Below, one piece after another: positions 1 to 6,914 of a stretch of 9,046 bases of DNA. The notes below the pieces were generated by a model, which did no database searches, was not told the origin of the DNA, and saw only the letters and a program-made list of their open reading frames with translations. The stretch covers positions 1 to 9,046 of the forward strand of contig CANETR010000054.1 in the NCBI GenBank assembly GCA_947441325.1, in the 5' to 3' direction. Within the stretch, counting starts at the first letter, position 1. Each line of letters starts with the position of its first letter. Position numbers and translations under genes: made by a program. This DNA comes from Saprospiraceae bacterium (GTDB lineage: Bacteria > Bacteroidota > Bacteroidia > Chitinophagales > Saprospiraceae).

Positions 1-951
<951 letters not shown>

Positions 952-977
952 TTAATTGTTACTATGATTAGTTGCCG

Positions 978-1007
978 CAAAGATATAAGATATAGCCAAT
1001 AATCAAA
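978..1007 (-). promoter_or_regulatory. Bacteroidota-type promoter of atpD
   Basis: Read on the minus strand, TTTG (1007-1004) is followed by an 18-nt spacer and TATCTTTG (985-978). The latter is a perfect match to the TAnnTTTG -7 box of the Bacteroidota primary sigma factor. The predicted start lies about 45-50 nt before the atpD ATG. This suggests atpD is transcribed on its own or at the head of an operon, and not from an upstream atp cluster. It is a pattern match only. Confidence 0.7.
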
Positions 1008-1118
1008 AATAAAATTATGATCATTTACAATCAAACTGCATTTTTCAAAATTTTTATATCAATTCCTCTTTTAAGGAAAATTTGAAAGCATTTCTTTAGC
1101 ATACTTCGTTTGAAATTG

Positions 1119-1126
1119 TATATTTG
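1119..1126 (+). promoter_or_regulatory. Putative -7 box for the DNA methyltransferase gene
   Basis: TATATTTG matches TAnnTTTG exactly and ends 40 nt before the methyltransferase ATG at 1167. No convincing TTTG -33 element sits 18-21 nt upstream; the nearest match is CTTT at 1094-1097. The call is therefore weaker than for atpD. The rest of the 928-1166 divergent gap is AT-rich and shows nothing else I can support. Confidence 0.45.
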
Positions 1127-1166
1127 CTTAATTAATCGCTAACATCCGTCGGGACGACACTTTCGA

Positions 1167-3041
1167 ATGAAAACAAAAGAAGATATCCGCAAGGTACTTT
1201 CCGTTTCAGGGGCCACTATCTCAAATTGGGTAAAAACCGGACTCATTCCCGACTACTCAAGTGAGGAAAAAGGCTACAGCGACAGTGATTATGAACAAAT
1301 TGTAGCGGATATTAACCTGAGCGGCAAATTAACCAGCAGGGCTAATCGTTTTCAAAGTAAGCAGTCTGTACAAGAACTCAATACTGTTGAAGGAAGTTTA
1401 AATAAAGTTCTTTTAAGACAACTACTCGCTGCATTTCAGCTAAAGAATCTCAGCAAATCTGCTTCGATGTTTTCCCTCTGCCTTTTGGCATTGGAACAGA
1501 GAGGATTGATTTCTTTTGGTCAGACAGAAGAAAAACCTGATTTCAAAAAAATTAAATCCGATAGCCTTACTTTTTCCAATTTCTTAAGAGACTGGGCCAG
1601 CCAATGCGATGCTGAAGACATCAAGGGGCTATTTAATTCTATCAGAAGTTTTACTCTTCCGAAAAATGAGCCTGATTTTTTAGGCGCGGTGTACGAATCA
1701 ATGAGCAGTTTGGGCGAAAAATCAAAATTGGGGGCCTTTTTTACCCCTTCATTTTTGGTGAATGATCTGAAAATTCCATCGAGCGCTAAGGTTCTCGACC
1801 CCTGCAGCGGCACAGGAACTATTCTGCTCAGTATGATTGATCCATCGCAGCCGCCAAAAGAAATTCACCTCAAAGATGTCGATGACCTTGCGTTGCGCAT
1901 TGCCAAAGTAAATTTTGCTTTGTTCTTTGATGATACCAATATATCGGTTTTTACAAGTTGTGAAAATGCCCTTATCTGGCAATGCACTAAAGAATTTGAT
2001 TTTATTATCACCAATCCCCCTTGGGGCGCGGTACGAGAAGAGTCCACTCAGGAGGCAATTTTAAAACAAAATTCAGATTGGAAAAATGCCGACTCTTTCG
2101 ATATTATATTAAGTCAGGCACTCAAGAAACTAAGCCCCATTGGCAGGCTGGTCTTTATACTGCCGGAGTCTTTTCTTTATGTCGATTCGCACCTTGCTGT
2201 TAGGAAGCAGATTTTTGAATCTGAAAAAGCTGTTAAAATAAAAGATTTTGGCAATGCCTTTAAAGGTGTGCAGTCTAAGGTAATCAGGCTGGAGTTGGAC
2301 AAAGCTCAAAATGCTGCGGTAAAAGTTCTTCGCAATAATGAGGAGATTGAGCTTTCGGCAATCTTGCTTAGCAGAAACAATTTCAGACCACCCGCAATCA
2401 AAAGCACTGCTGAGCTGCATTTACTTGAAAAAATACTCTCCCTTCCACATACAAACTTGACAAAGGCAGCGATTTTTGGCTTAGGCATTGTGACGGGTAA
2501 CAATGGCAAACATTTAGCAAAAATACAGCAAAAAGGCACTGAAGCAATTTTTACCGGTAAGGAACTGAGTCCATTTGGCTTTAGGGAAGCCCGAAATTTT
2601 ATACAATTCAATCCTAAAAGCCTTCAACAGTCGGCCCCCGAGGCTTTGTACCGAAGTCCAAAAATCTGTTACCGTTTTATCTCCGATAAATTACAGATGC
2701 TTGCGGACGATAAAGGTGTTTTGCTTTTGAACAGTATCAATTTTTTTATTCCCGATTCCAGATTTAATCAAAAAGCCTTGGCTGCTTTTTTCAATAGTCC
2801 CATTTGCAGTTTTCTTTATCAAAGACTTTTCAACTCGGTGAAAGTATTGCGCAGTCATTTGGAAAATCTACCAATTCCGCTTCTGTATTTTAATTTTGAA
2901 AAGGAATTAGAGGAATTGTACAACAAGGCCGAAAAAGGGATTGACATCAAAATAGCGCTTCATGTCCTTGTCTGTAAAATTTTCGGCATTGAAAGAGAAG
3001 ACAAAGCATTCCAAATTATTAGCCCCGATCAGCTTTCCTAA
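1167..3041 (+). CDS. HTH-containing adenine-N6 DNA methyltransferase (Eco57I/TaqI-like), apparently solitary
   Basis: This 624-residue protein is predicted to methylate adenine-N6 in a specific DNA sequence using S-adenosylmethionine. Residues 1-30 (IRKVLSVSGATISNWVKTGLIP and flanks) resemble a MerR/excisionase-like helix-turn-helix. Residues 60-170 look helical and I do not recognise them. Motif X, GAFFTPSFLVNDL, is at 189-201, preceded by the LGAVYESM segment typical of type IIG-like enzymes. Motif I, VLDPCSGTGTILLS, is at 209-222. Catalytic motif IV, NPPWG, is at 283-287. The C-terminal part (about 435-575), containing GLGIVTGNN and ending NLPIPLL, resembles the TaqI/Eco57I target-recognition region. 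No PD-(D/E)xK nuclease motif is evident and no restriction gene is adjacent, so it may be an orphan regulatory or protective methylase. A type IIG enzyme that has lost or hidden its nuclease is also possible. The ATG at 1167 is the first start in frame. The 3' end overlaps elaA on the opposite strand by 23 bp. Confidence 0.88.
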   Translation: MKTKEDIRKVLSVSGATISNWVKTGLIPDYSSEEKGYSDSDYEQIVADINLSGKLTSRANRFQSKQSVQELNTVEGSLNKVLLRQLLAAFQLKNLSKSASMFSLCLLALEQRGLISFGQTEEKPDFKKIKSDSLTFSNFLRDWASQCDAEDIKGLFNSIRSFTLPKNEPDFLGAVYESMSSLGEKSKLGAFFTPSFLVNDLKIPSSAKVLDPCSGTGTILLSMIDPSQPPKEIHLKDVDDLALRIAKVNFALFFDDTNISVFTSCENALIWQCTKEFDFIITNPPWGAVREESTQEAILKQNSDWKNADSFDIILSQALKKLSPIGRLVFILPESFLYVDSHLAVRKQIFESEKAVKIKDFGNAFKGVQSKVIRLELDKAQNAAVKVLRNNEEIELSAILLSRNNFRPPAIKSTAELHLLEKILSLPHTNLTKAAIFGLGIVTGNNGKHLAKIQQKGTEAIFTGKELSPFGFREARNFIQFNPKSLQQSAPEALYRSPKICYRFISDKLQMLADDKGVLLLNSINFFIPDSRFNQKALAAFFNSPICSFLYQRLFNSVKVLRSHLENLPIPLLYFNFEKELEELYNKAEKGIDIKIALHVLVCKIFGIEREDKAFQIISPDQLS

Positions 3042-3477
3042 TCATCTCTGTATGCGGAATACCGTCTTCGAGATAGTCAATGCCATTCGATTCAAAACCA
3101 AGGGAATTATAAAATTTCAACAAATAGCTTTGGGCACCAATCTTAATATCCCTTATACCGAATATTTTTTCACAGGCCTCGATTGATTCCTGCATAAGTG
3201 CCTGCCCTAGTCCGGATCTTCTAACTGTCTCGGAGGTAATAACCCGGCCAATAGATACATAATCATCGTAAGAAACCCCCTGGGGAACAATTCTTGAATA
3301 AGCTACAAGCTTTCCCAAATCATCCATTCCCATAAGATGATAGCACAAATAATCTTTGCCATCAAAATCGACATAGGGGCAATTTTGCTCCAAAACAAAA
3401 ACTTCCTGTCTTAGTCGGCCGATTTCGTACAGTTCTTTCAGCGACAGCTCTTCAAAATATTTACAGATCCAATTCAT
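3019..3477 (-). CDS. elaA: ElaA-type GNAT N-acetyltransferase
   Basis: A 152-residue cytoplasmic acyl-CoA N-acyltransferase of the ElaA subfamily, about the same length as E. coli ElaA. The family hallmarks are visible: RQEVFVLEQNCPYVDFDGKD at residues 23-42, the IGRVI strand at 76-80, and the acetyl-CoA pyrophosphate loop RRSGLG at 86-91. GAQSYLLKFYNSLGF follows at 114-128, with EDGIPH near the end at 137-142. The physiological substrate of ElaA proteins is not established, so only an acetyl-CoA-dependent transferase can be claimed. The ATG at 3477 lies about 33 nt downstream of a perfect -7 box (TACCTTTG, minus strand). The stop codon at 3019-3021 is inside the 3' end of the convergent methyltransferase gene, so no terminator separates the two. 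Confidence 0.93.
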   Translation of the reverse strand: MNWICKYFEELSLKELYEIGRLRQEVFVLEQNCPYVDFDGKDYLCYHLMGMDDLGKLVAYSRIVPQGVSYDDYVSIGRVITSETVRRSGLGQALMQESIEACEKIFGIRDIKIGAQSYLLKFYNSLGFESNGIDYLEDGIPHTEMIRKADRG

Positions 3478-3493
3478 AATGCCCTTTTTTCTT

Positions 3494-3501
3494 TATTTTT
3501 G
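3494..3501 (+). promoter_or_regulatory. Possible -7 box for the LRR gene
   Basis: TATTTTTG matches TAnnTTTG and ends 46 nt before the chosen ATG at 3548. It lies in a T-rich tract and has no clear TTTG -33 partner, so it could be chance. If real, it overlaps the start region of the elaA promoter on the other strand. Confidence 0.3.
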
Positions 3502-3510
3502 CCAAGGATG

Positions 3511-3518
3511 CAAAGGTA
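3511..3518 (-). promoter_or_regulatory. -7 box of the elaA promoter
   Basis: The plus-strand sequence CAAAGGTA reads TACCTTTG on the minus strand, a perfect TAnnTTTG box. It lies 33 nt before the elaA ATG. A partial -33 element (CTTG, minus strand, 3538-3535) is present, but its 16-nt spacer is shorter than usual. The element lies inside the untranslated leader of the divergent LRR gene. Confidence 0.55.
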
Positions 3519-3547
3519 CAAAATTTGTTCATTACAAGCTTATACAA

Positions 3548-4531
3548 ATGAAGCTCATCGATATCGATCATATCAAAAATGAAATACTGAGTGGTGAAGA
3601 AAGCAGGATTTACAGGGCCTTAGCACAGGGCAGAGCAGTTGGATTCGATGCCGACAAGTATTTGGACGATCTATTGGAAATTTGCAATTTCATGGAAACT
3701 AAAAGGAAAAAACTTTACAGTCTTCCCAGGTTAAAAGCAGAAATAAGTGAACATGGGCTTGATTTAAATGGCATGAATCTTGAGCAGATTCCCTCCTTTT
3801 TCGGTGCTTTGAATGAAATGGCAGAAATTGTAGATTTAAGCAACAATCAATTTACTGAGTTTCCCAAAATTATTTTGGAATTTAAAAAACTGAAAAGGCT
3901 AAATCTATCAGGCAATCAACTAATAAATTTACCTGAAGCATTTGCCGCTTTTCATTCGCTTACTGCATTGGATTTGAGTTCTAATCATTTTGTTCAATTG
4001 CCCAAGGTCCTTGAAAAATTGGATGAGCTCAAGTTGCTGACGATCAACTGCAGGCATGATTTATTTTTTGAAGCCTGCGATTTAAAAAAATTGGAAAAAC
4101 TACACATAGTTCTGGGCAAAAATGTCAAATTTCCCGAAGCAATATTTGATTTTACATCGCTTAAAATCTTACATCTGGAGGGCATTTCAGCAGTTCACGC
4201 TAGCATGCACAAATTACATTATTTAGAGGAGCTAATCATCGAAAACGCTGGAATAGAAAACTTAGTGGGTGCTATTTTGAAATTACCCAATCTAAAGAAA
4301 CTTCGCCTCTGCAAACTAGTCCTGATGAATGAATTGCCCGAGCTGATTTATGACCTAAATTCCCTGGAGGAACTAGACTTGAGCGATACGCCACTGAAGG
4401 AACTTCCCGCAAGACTCAGACATTTGAAAAATCTCAAAAGAATACAATTAAAAGGCTGCAGCGATGAAAAAACCCTCGAACTTTGGAAAAAGCGCTGCGA
4501 AAGCTGGGGAATCTACTGTTGTATAAACTAA
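3548..4531 (+). CDS. Leucine-rich-repeat protein, cytoplasmic
   Basis: I chose the ATG at 3548 (327 residues, starting MKLIDIDHIKNEI). The frame extends up to 3479, but the extra 23 residues would lie over the predicted promoter and look like translated leader. Residues 1-70 are a helical N-terminal region with no known motif. About ten leucine-rich repeats of 21-24 residues run from about 70 to 305. Clear units include LKRLNLSGNQLINLPEAF and LTALDLSSNHFVQLPKVL. The middle repeats (about 165-235) are degenerate and the last ones become canonical again (LEELDLSDTPLKELP). The end is Cys/Trp-rich (CESWGIYCCIN). There is no signal peptide or membrane segment. LRR arcs generally bind proteins, but the partner cannot be inferred. 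No enzymatic domain or GTPase-like region is attached. Its neighbours, elaA (divergent) and the OmpA-like gene (convergent), give no functional clue. Confidence 0.85.
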   Translation: MKLIDIDHIKNEILSGEESRIYRALAQGRAVGFDADKYLDDLLEICNFMETKRKKLYSLPRLKAEISEHGLDLNGMNLEQIPSFFGALNEMAEIVDLSNNQFTEFPKIILEFKKLKRLNLSGNQLINLPEAFAAFHSLTALDLSSNHFVQLPKVLEKLDELKLLTINCRHDLFFEACDLKKLEKLHIVLGKNVKFPEAIFDFTSLKILHLEGISAVHASMHKLHYLEELIIENAGIENLVGAILKLPNLKKLRLCKLVLMNELPELIYDLNSLEELDLSDTPLKELPARLRHLKNLKRIQLKGCSDEKTLELWKKRCESWGIYCCIN

Positions 4532-4591
4532 ATGAAAACAAGCATTTACTTCTGAAATAATACTCAATGATCCATCTTCAACATAAAATGT

Positions 4592-5632
4592 TTATTTAAT
4601 AATTCTCACCTCTACCCTTCTGTTTTTTTGCTGTTCTTCTTCAGCAATTGCTTTAGGATAAAGCATTTGCCAATTTCCATAGCCTTTAGCGATGAGCCTA
4701 TCTTCGGCAATTCCTTTGTCGGTAAGATATTCACAAACACGCTTAGCCCTTTGCACAGATAATAGATAATCCTGACTATCAACACTAACTTTGGGGCTAT
4801 TTGGAACATTAACATGCCCTGCTATTTCCACATATCTTTGCGGGTTATACTTCAGGAAGCGTGTTATTTTATCACATGTTTTATAGGAACCGGTAACCAT
4901 AATGGCTTTATTGCCAATAAAAATGATGTCGTTAAAATTAATTTTGTTTCCAATTTTAGCTTTTTTAACCGGCACTTGAATTTTAAGGTCTCTATTTTTA
5001 TCCTTATCGACTCTGACCGTTACAAAAAAGTAGTCCTTTATAAAAATATCAACAGCTTTGACACTGTCAGGCACTATGATTTGCAAATTACCTTTTTTAT
5101 CGCTGTAAAAGGTATCGGGATTTTCCTGATGAAAGACCAGGACCATAGAATCGGCAATTGGCAGATTTGTTTCATCATCTTTGAGGGTTGCACTGATTCT
5201 GATATGCTTTTCCAGGTTTATTTTTTCTTCGAAAAGCTCAACCCTGCTGTAACGGTTGTTTCTTCTGCCCTCTTCGCTGCTGTTATCGGCAGTAGGACTG
5301 CTTTCTCCGTAGTTTATTATCTTTATTTTGGCCTTGGCAAATCCTTTTTTTAGAAGATAATCCATGACCGTTTTACTTCTATTTTCGGAAAGTTTTTGAT
5401 TATTTACCATATTTCCGACTGAATCGGTTCCCGAACTAATAACCACAAAGCGCTCACTGGAGTTTACATCTTTCACAAAACTGTCAAGCTTTGAAAGTTC
5501 ATCAGCATCGAGTTTATAACTGTTAACATCATAGCGAAAAAGCATCTCTGCTACTTTTTCCTGTTTTTTTGATTGACAGAAAAGCAAAAATGGTATCAGC
5601 AATAGCAGAAAAGTCAAGGTATTAGATTTCAC
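4592..5632 (-). CDS. Exported protein with two OmpA-like domains
   Basis: A 346-residue protein of the envelope. The chosen start is GTG at 5632, which gives MKSNTLTFLLLLIPFLLF followed by CQSKKQ, a compact signal peptide. The frame opens 36 nt further up at a TTG (5668), but that start would put 12 unneeded residues before the signal. The Cys after LLF is a poor lipobox because Phe precedes it, so I favour ordinary signal cleavage. Residues 26-134 form one OmpA-C-like domain, with GTDSVG, LSENRSKTV and NRYSRVEL. Residues 144-225 are a beta-rich, carboxypeptidase-regulatory-like segment. Residues 233-346 are a second OmpA-C-like domain, with LSVQRAKRVCEYL, GYGNWQ and NRRVEVRI at the extreme C-terminus. 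Such domains bind the diaminopimelate of peptidoglycan in the periplasm. No transmembrane beta-barrel region is seen. No convincing promoter or downstream terminator was found. Confidence 0.88.
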   Translation of the reverse strand: MKSNTLTFLLLLIPFLLFCQSKKQEKVAEMLFRYDVNSYKLDADELSKLDSFVKDVNSSERFVVISSGTDSVGNMVNNQKLSENRSKTVMDYLLKKGFAKAKIKIINYGESSPTADNSSEEGRRNNRYSRVELFEEKINLEKHIRISATLKDDETNLPIADSMVLVFHQENPDTFYSDKKGNLQIIVPDSVKAVDIFIKDYFFVTVRVDKDKNRDLKIQVPVKKAKIGNKINFNDIIFIGNKAIMVTGSYKTCDKITRFLKYNPQRYVEIAGHVNVPNSPKVSVDSQDYLLSVQRAKRVCEYLTDKGIAEDRLIAKGYGNWQMLYPKAIAEEEQQKNRRVEVRIIK

Positions 5633-5815
5633 AAGTCGAAGTTTTTGAATTTGTAATACATAACTCAAAAATGTATTTTGGTTACATTAAATTCTAATTT
5701 TTTTTGATGTTGTTAAGTAATTCAATTTGCTAAAATTTGAACTAAAAAATGATTTATTTGAACAATAATTGTATTTTCGGCTTGAAAATAATTAGAAATC
5801 ACAAAACCAAAAATA

Positions 5816-6214
5816 ATGAACTATTCAAACAAAGTAAAAGACTATCTTTTGGATCTTGGTTATGAGATTGTCAAAGAAATTCCCGAAGAACAGATTTTTG
5901 TCATCAACAACGAGGACAATGGTGTGAACAATATGGTTTTGGACTGTGAAGACAGTCTCCTGGTCATTGAACAAAAATTGGTCGATGTTTCCGTTGATAA
6001 TCCCGAACTTTGGAAACAACTCTTACAAGCAAACCGCCGCTTGGTTTATGGCGCCTATGTGTTGGACGAAACTGGCAAACACCTTATTTTCAGAGACACC
6101 CTGGAGCTTGAAAACCTCGATAAAAACGAATTGGAAGCCTCGCTCAATTCACTTGCACTGGGTTTGGTTGAAAATATTGACCTGCTCATACAACTTTCAG
6201 GCGAGCACAATTAA
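5816..6214 (+). CDS. YbjN-family / Tir-chaperone-like protein
   Basis: A 132-residue acidic cytoplasmic protein. It opens with a helix (NKVKDYLLDLGYEI), then alternates short strands (EQIFVINNED, NNMVLDCEDSLLVIEQKL), a central segment (ELWKQLLQANRRLVYGAYVLDETGKHLIFRD, given here by its ends at residues 65-95), and finishes with a long helix (ELEASLNSLALGLVENIDLL). This alpha-beta layout and wording match the YbjN/CesT-like chaperone fold annotated widely in Bacteroidota. The biochemical role of these proteins is unknown. The ATG follows an A-rich leader without a Shine-Dalgarno sequence. The best -7 candidate upstream is TATTTTCG (5772-5779), one mismatch from consensus. The ferritin gene follows 64 bp downstream with no terminator or promoter between, so co-transcription is likely. 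Confidence 0.75.
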   Translation: MNYSNKVKDYLLDLGYEIVKEIPEEQIFVINNEDNGVNNMVLDCEDSLLVIEQKLVDVSVDNPELWKQLLQANRRLVYGAYVLDETGKHLIFRDTLELENLDKNELEASLNSLALGLVENIDLLIQLSGEHN

Positions 6215-6278
6215 AAATCCCTATTCGCTGAGTTGAACTAACTAAGCTCGCTACTGTTCTATTCAATAAAATACTTCT

Positions 6279-6824
6279 ATGCTTAAAAATAATATTCAGG
6301 ATGCACTCAATGCCCAAATAAGTCTGGAGGCAAGCTCATCGGCTACTTACCTTTCTATGGCTTCCTGGTGCGACCGTCAGGGACTTCGTGGTTGTGCGGC
6401 TTTTTTCTATGCACAGTCTGATGAAGAGCGCATGCACATGCTCAAAATTGTACACTACATTAATGATATGGATGGCGAGGCCATTATTCCTGCTGTTGAC
6501 AAACCCGCTGCAGAATTCGAATCCATTCAGATTATTTTCAAAATGGTTTATGAACAGGAAAAACATGTAACAGATTCCATCAACCGACTCATGACCCTCA
6601 GCCAAGAAGGTCACGACCATGCCACCACCGTTTTTCTACAGTGGTATGTAGGTGAACAGCGCGAAGAGGAAGCTTTGGTTCGTGAAATTTTGGATAAAAT
6701 TCGTCTCATTGGCGATGGTTCTCAAAGCCTTTATTATATCGATAAAGAACTGGAGCGCATCAATAAAGCCCGCGCTGCTGCCGAAGCCGCCGGAGCTGAT
6801 GCGGGTGCAGATGCAAAGGCATAA
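6279..6824 (+). CDS. ftnA: Bacterial non-haem ferritin (FtnA type)
   Basis: An iron-storage protein of 181 residues, expected to assemble into a 24-subunit shell that oxidises Fe(II) and stores it as a mineral core. The ferroxidase residues fall at the same numbers as in E. coli FtnA: Glu17, Tyr24, Glu50, His53, Glu94, Gln127 and Glu130. The third-site ligands Glu49, Glu126 and Glu129 are also present, as is Trp122 in QWYVGEQREEE. The fold ends near residue 160. Beyond it is an Ala/Gly/Asp-rich tail (AAAEAAGADAGADAKA) longer than usual and probably disordered. No haem-ligand Met typical of bacterioferritin was identified. The gene follows the YbjN-family gene by 64 bp and ends 23 bp before a strong terminator. 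I see no Fur box or separate promoter in the short gap. Confidence 0.95.
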   Translation: MLKNNIQDALNAQISLEASSSATYLSMASWCDRQGLRGCAAFFYAQSDEERMHMLKIVHYINDMDGEAIIPAVDKPAAEFESIQIIFKMVYEQEKHVTDSINRLMTLSQEGHDHATTVFLQWYVGEQREEEALVREILDKIRLIGDGSQSLYYIDKELERINKARAAAEAAGADAGADAKA

Positions 6825-6847
6825 TTAAGTTTCATAAAATCGAATTT

Positions 6848-6886
6848 AAACGGACTGCATACATTAAGTATCAGTCTGTTTTTTTT
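6848..6886 (+). terminator. Rho-independent terminator after the ferritin gene
   Basis: AAACGGACTG (6848-6857) pairs with CAGTCTGTTT (6872-6881), with one G-U pair. After a single bulged C (6858), an upper stem ATAC/GTAT (6859-6862 with 6868-6871) closes a five-base loop. Eight T residues (6879-6886) follow. The hairpin ends just 28 nt before the next gene's ATG. Confidence 0.88.
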
Positions 6887-6914
6887 GATTAAAAAACTGT
6901 TGAAAATTTTATTT

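Noticed and set aside
1140..1160. CGTC/GACG palindrome just upstream of the methyltransferase start, considered as a self-methylation or HTH operator site
   Set aside because: The inverted repeat is only 4 bp with a 2-bp centre, lacks a central adenine target pattern, and could easily occur by chance.
1344..1720. Nuclease domain in residues 60-185 of the methyltransferase
   Set aside because: No PD...(D/E)xK arrangement or other nuclease signature could be read; the region looks like a helical linker.
3479..3547. N-terminal extension of the LRR protein by 23 residues from an ATG at 3479
   Set aside because: It would place the start codon upstream of the only candidate promoter and over the elaA promoter; the residues (MPFFLYFCQGCKG) do not resemble a genuine leader, and the ATG at 3548 fits better.
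4532..4591. Hairpin AAGCATTT / AAATGTTT between the LRR and OmpA-like genes as a terminator
   Set aside because: The stem is AT-rich with a G-U pair and a loop of roughly 30 nt, and no clean T-run follows; it would be unstable.
4814..5353. 179-residue open frame on the plus strand opposite the OmpA-like gene
   Set aside because: It lies entirely antisense to a well-supported gene, is Phe/Ile-rich without any domain motif, and has no promoter-like element of its own.
5570..5584. Lipoprotein lipobox at LLFC of the OmpA-like protein
   Set aside because: The residue before Cys is Phe, where Gly, Ala or Ser is expected, and Leu is at -2; ordinary signal peptidase cleavage is more likely.
5633..5668. 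TTG start for the OmpA-like protein at 5668
   Set aside because: The GTG at 5632 gives a normal signal peptide immediately; the 12 extra residues serve no visible purpose and TTG is a rarer start.
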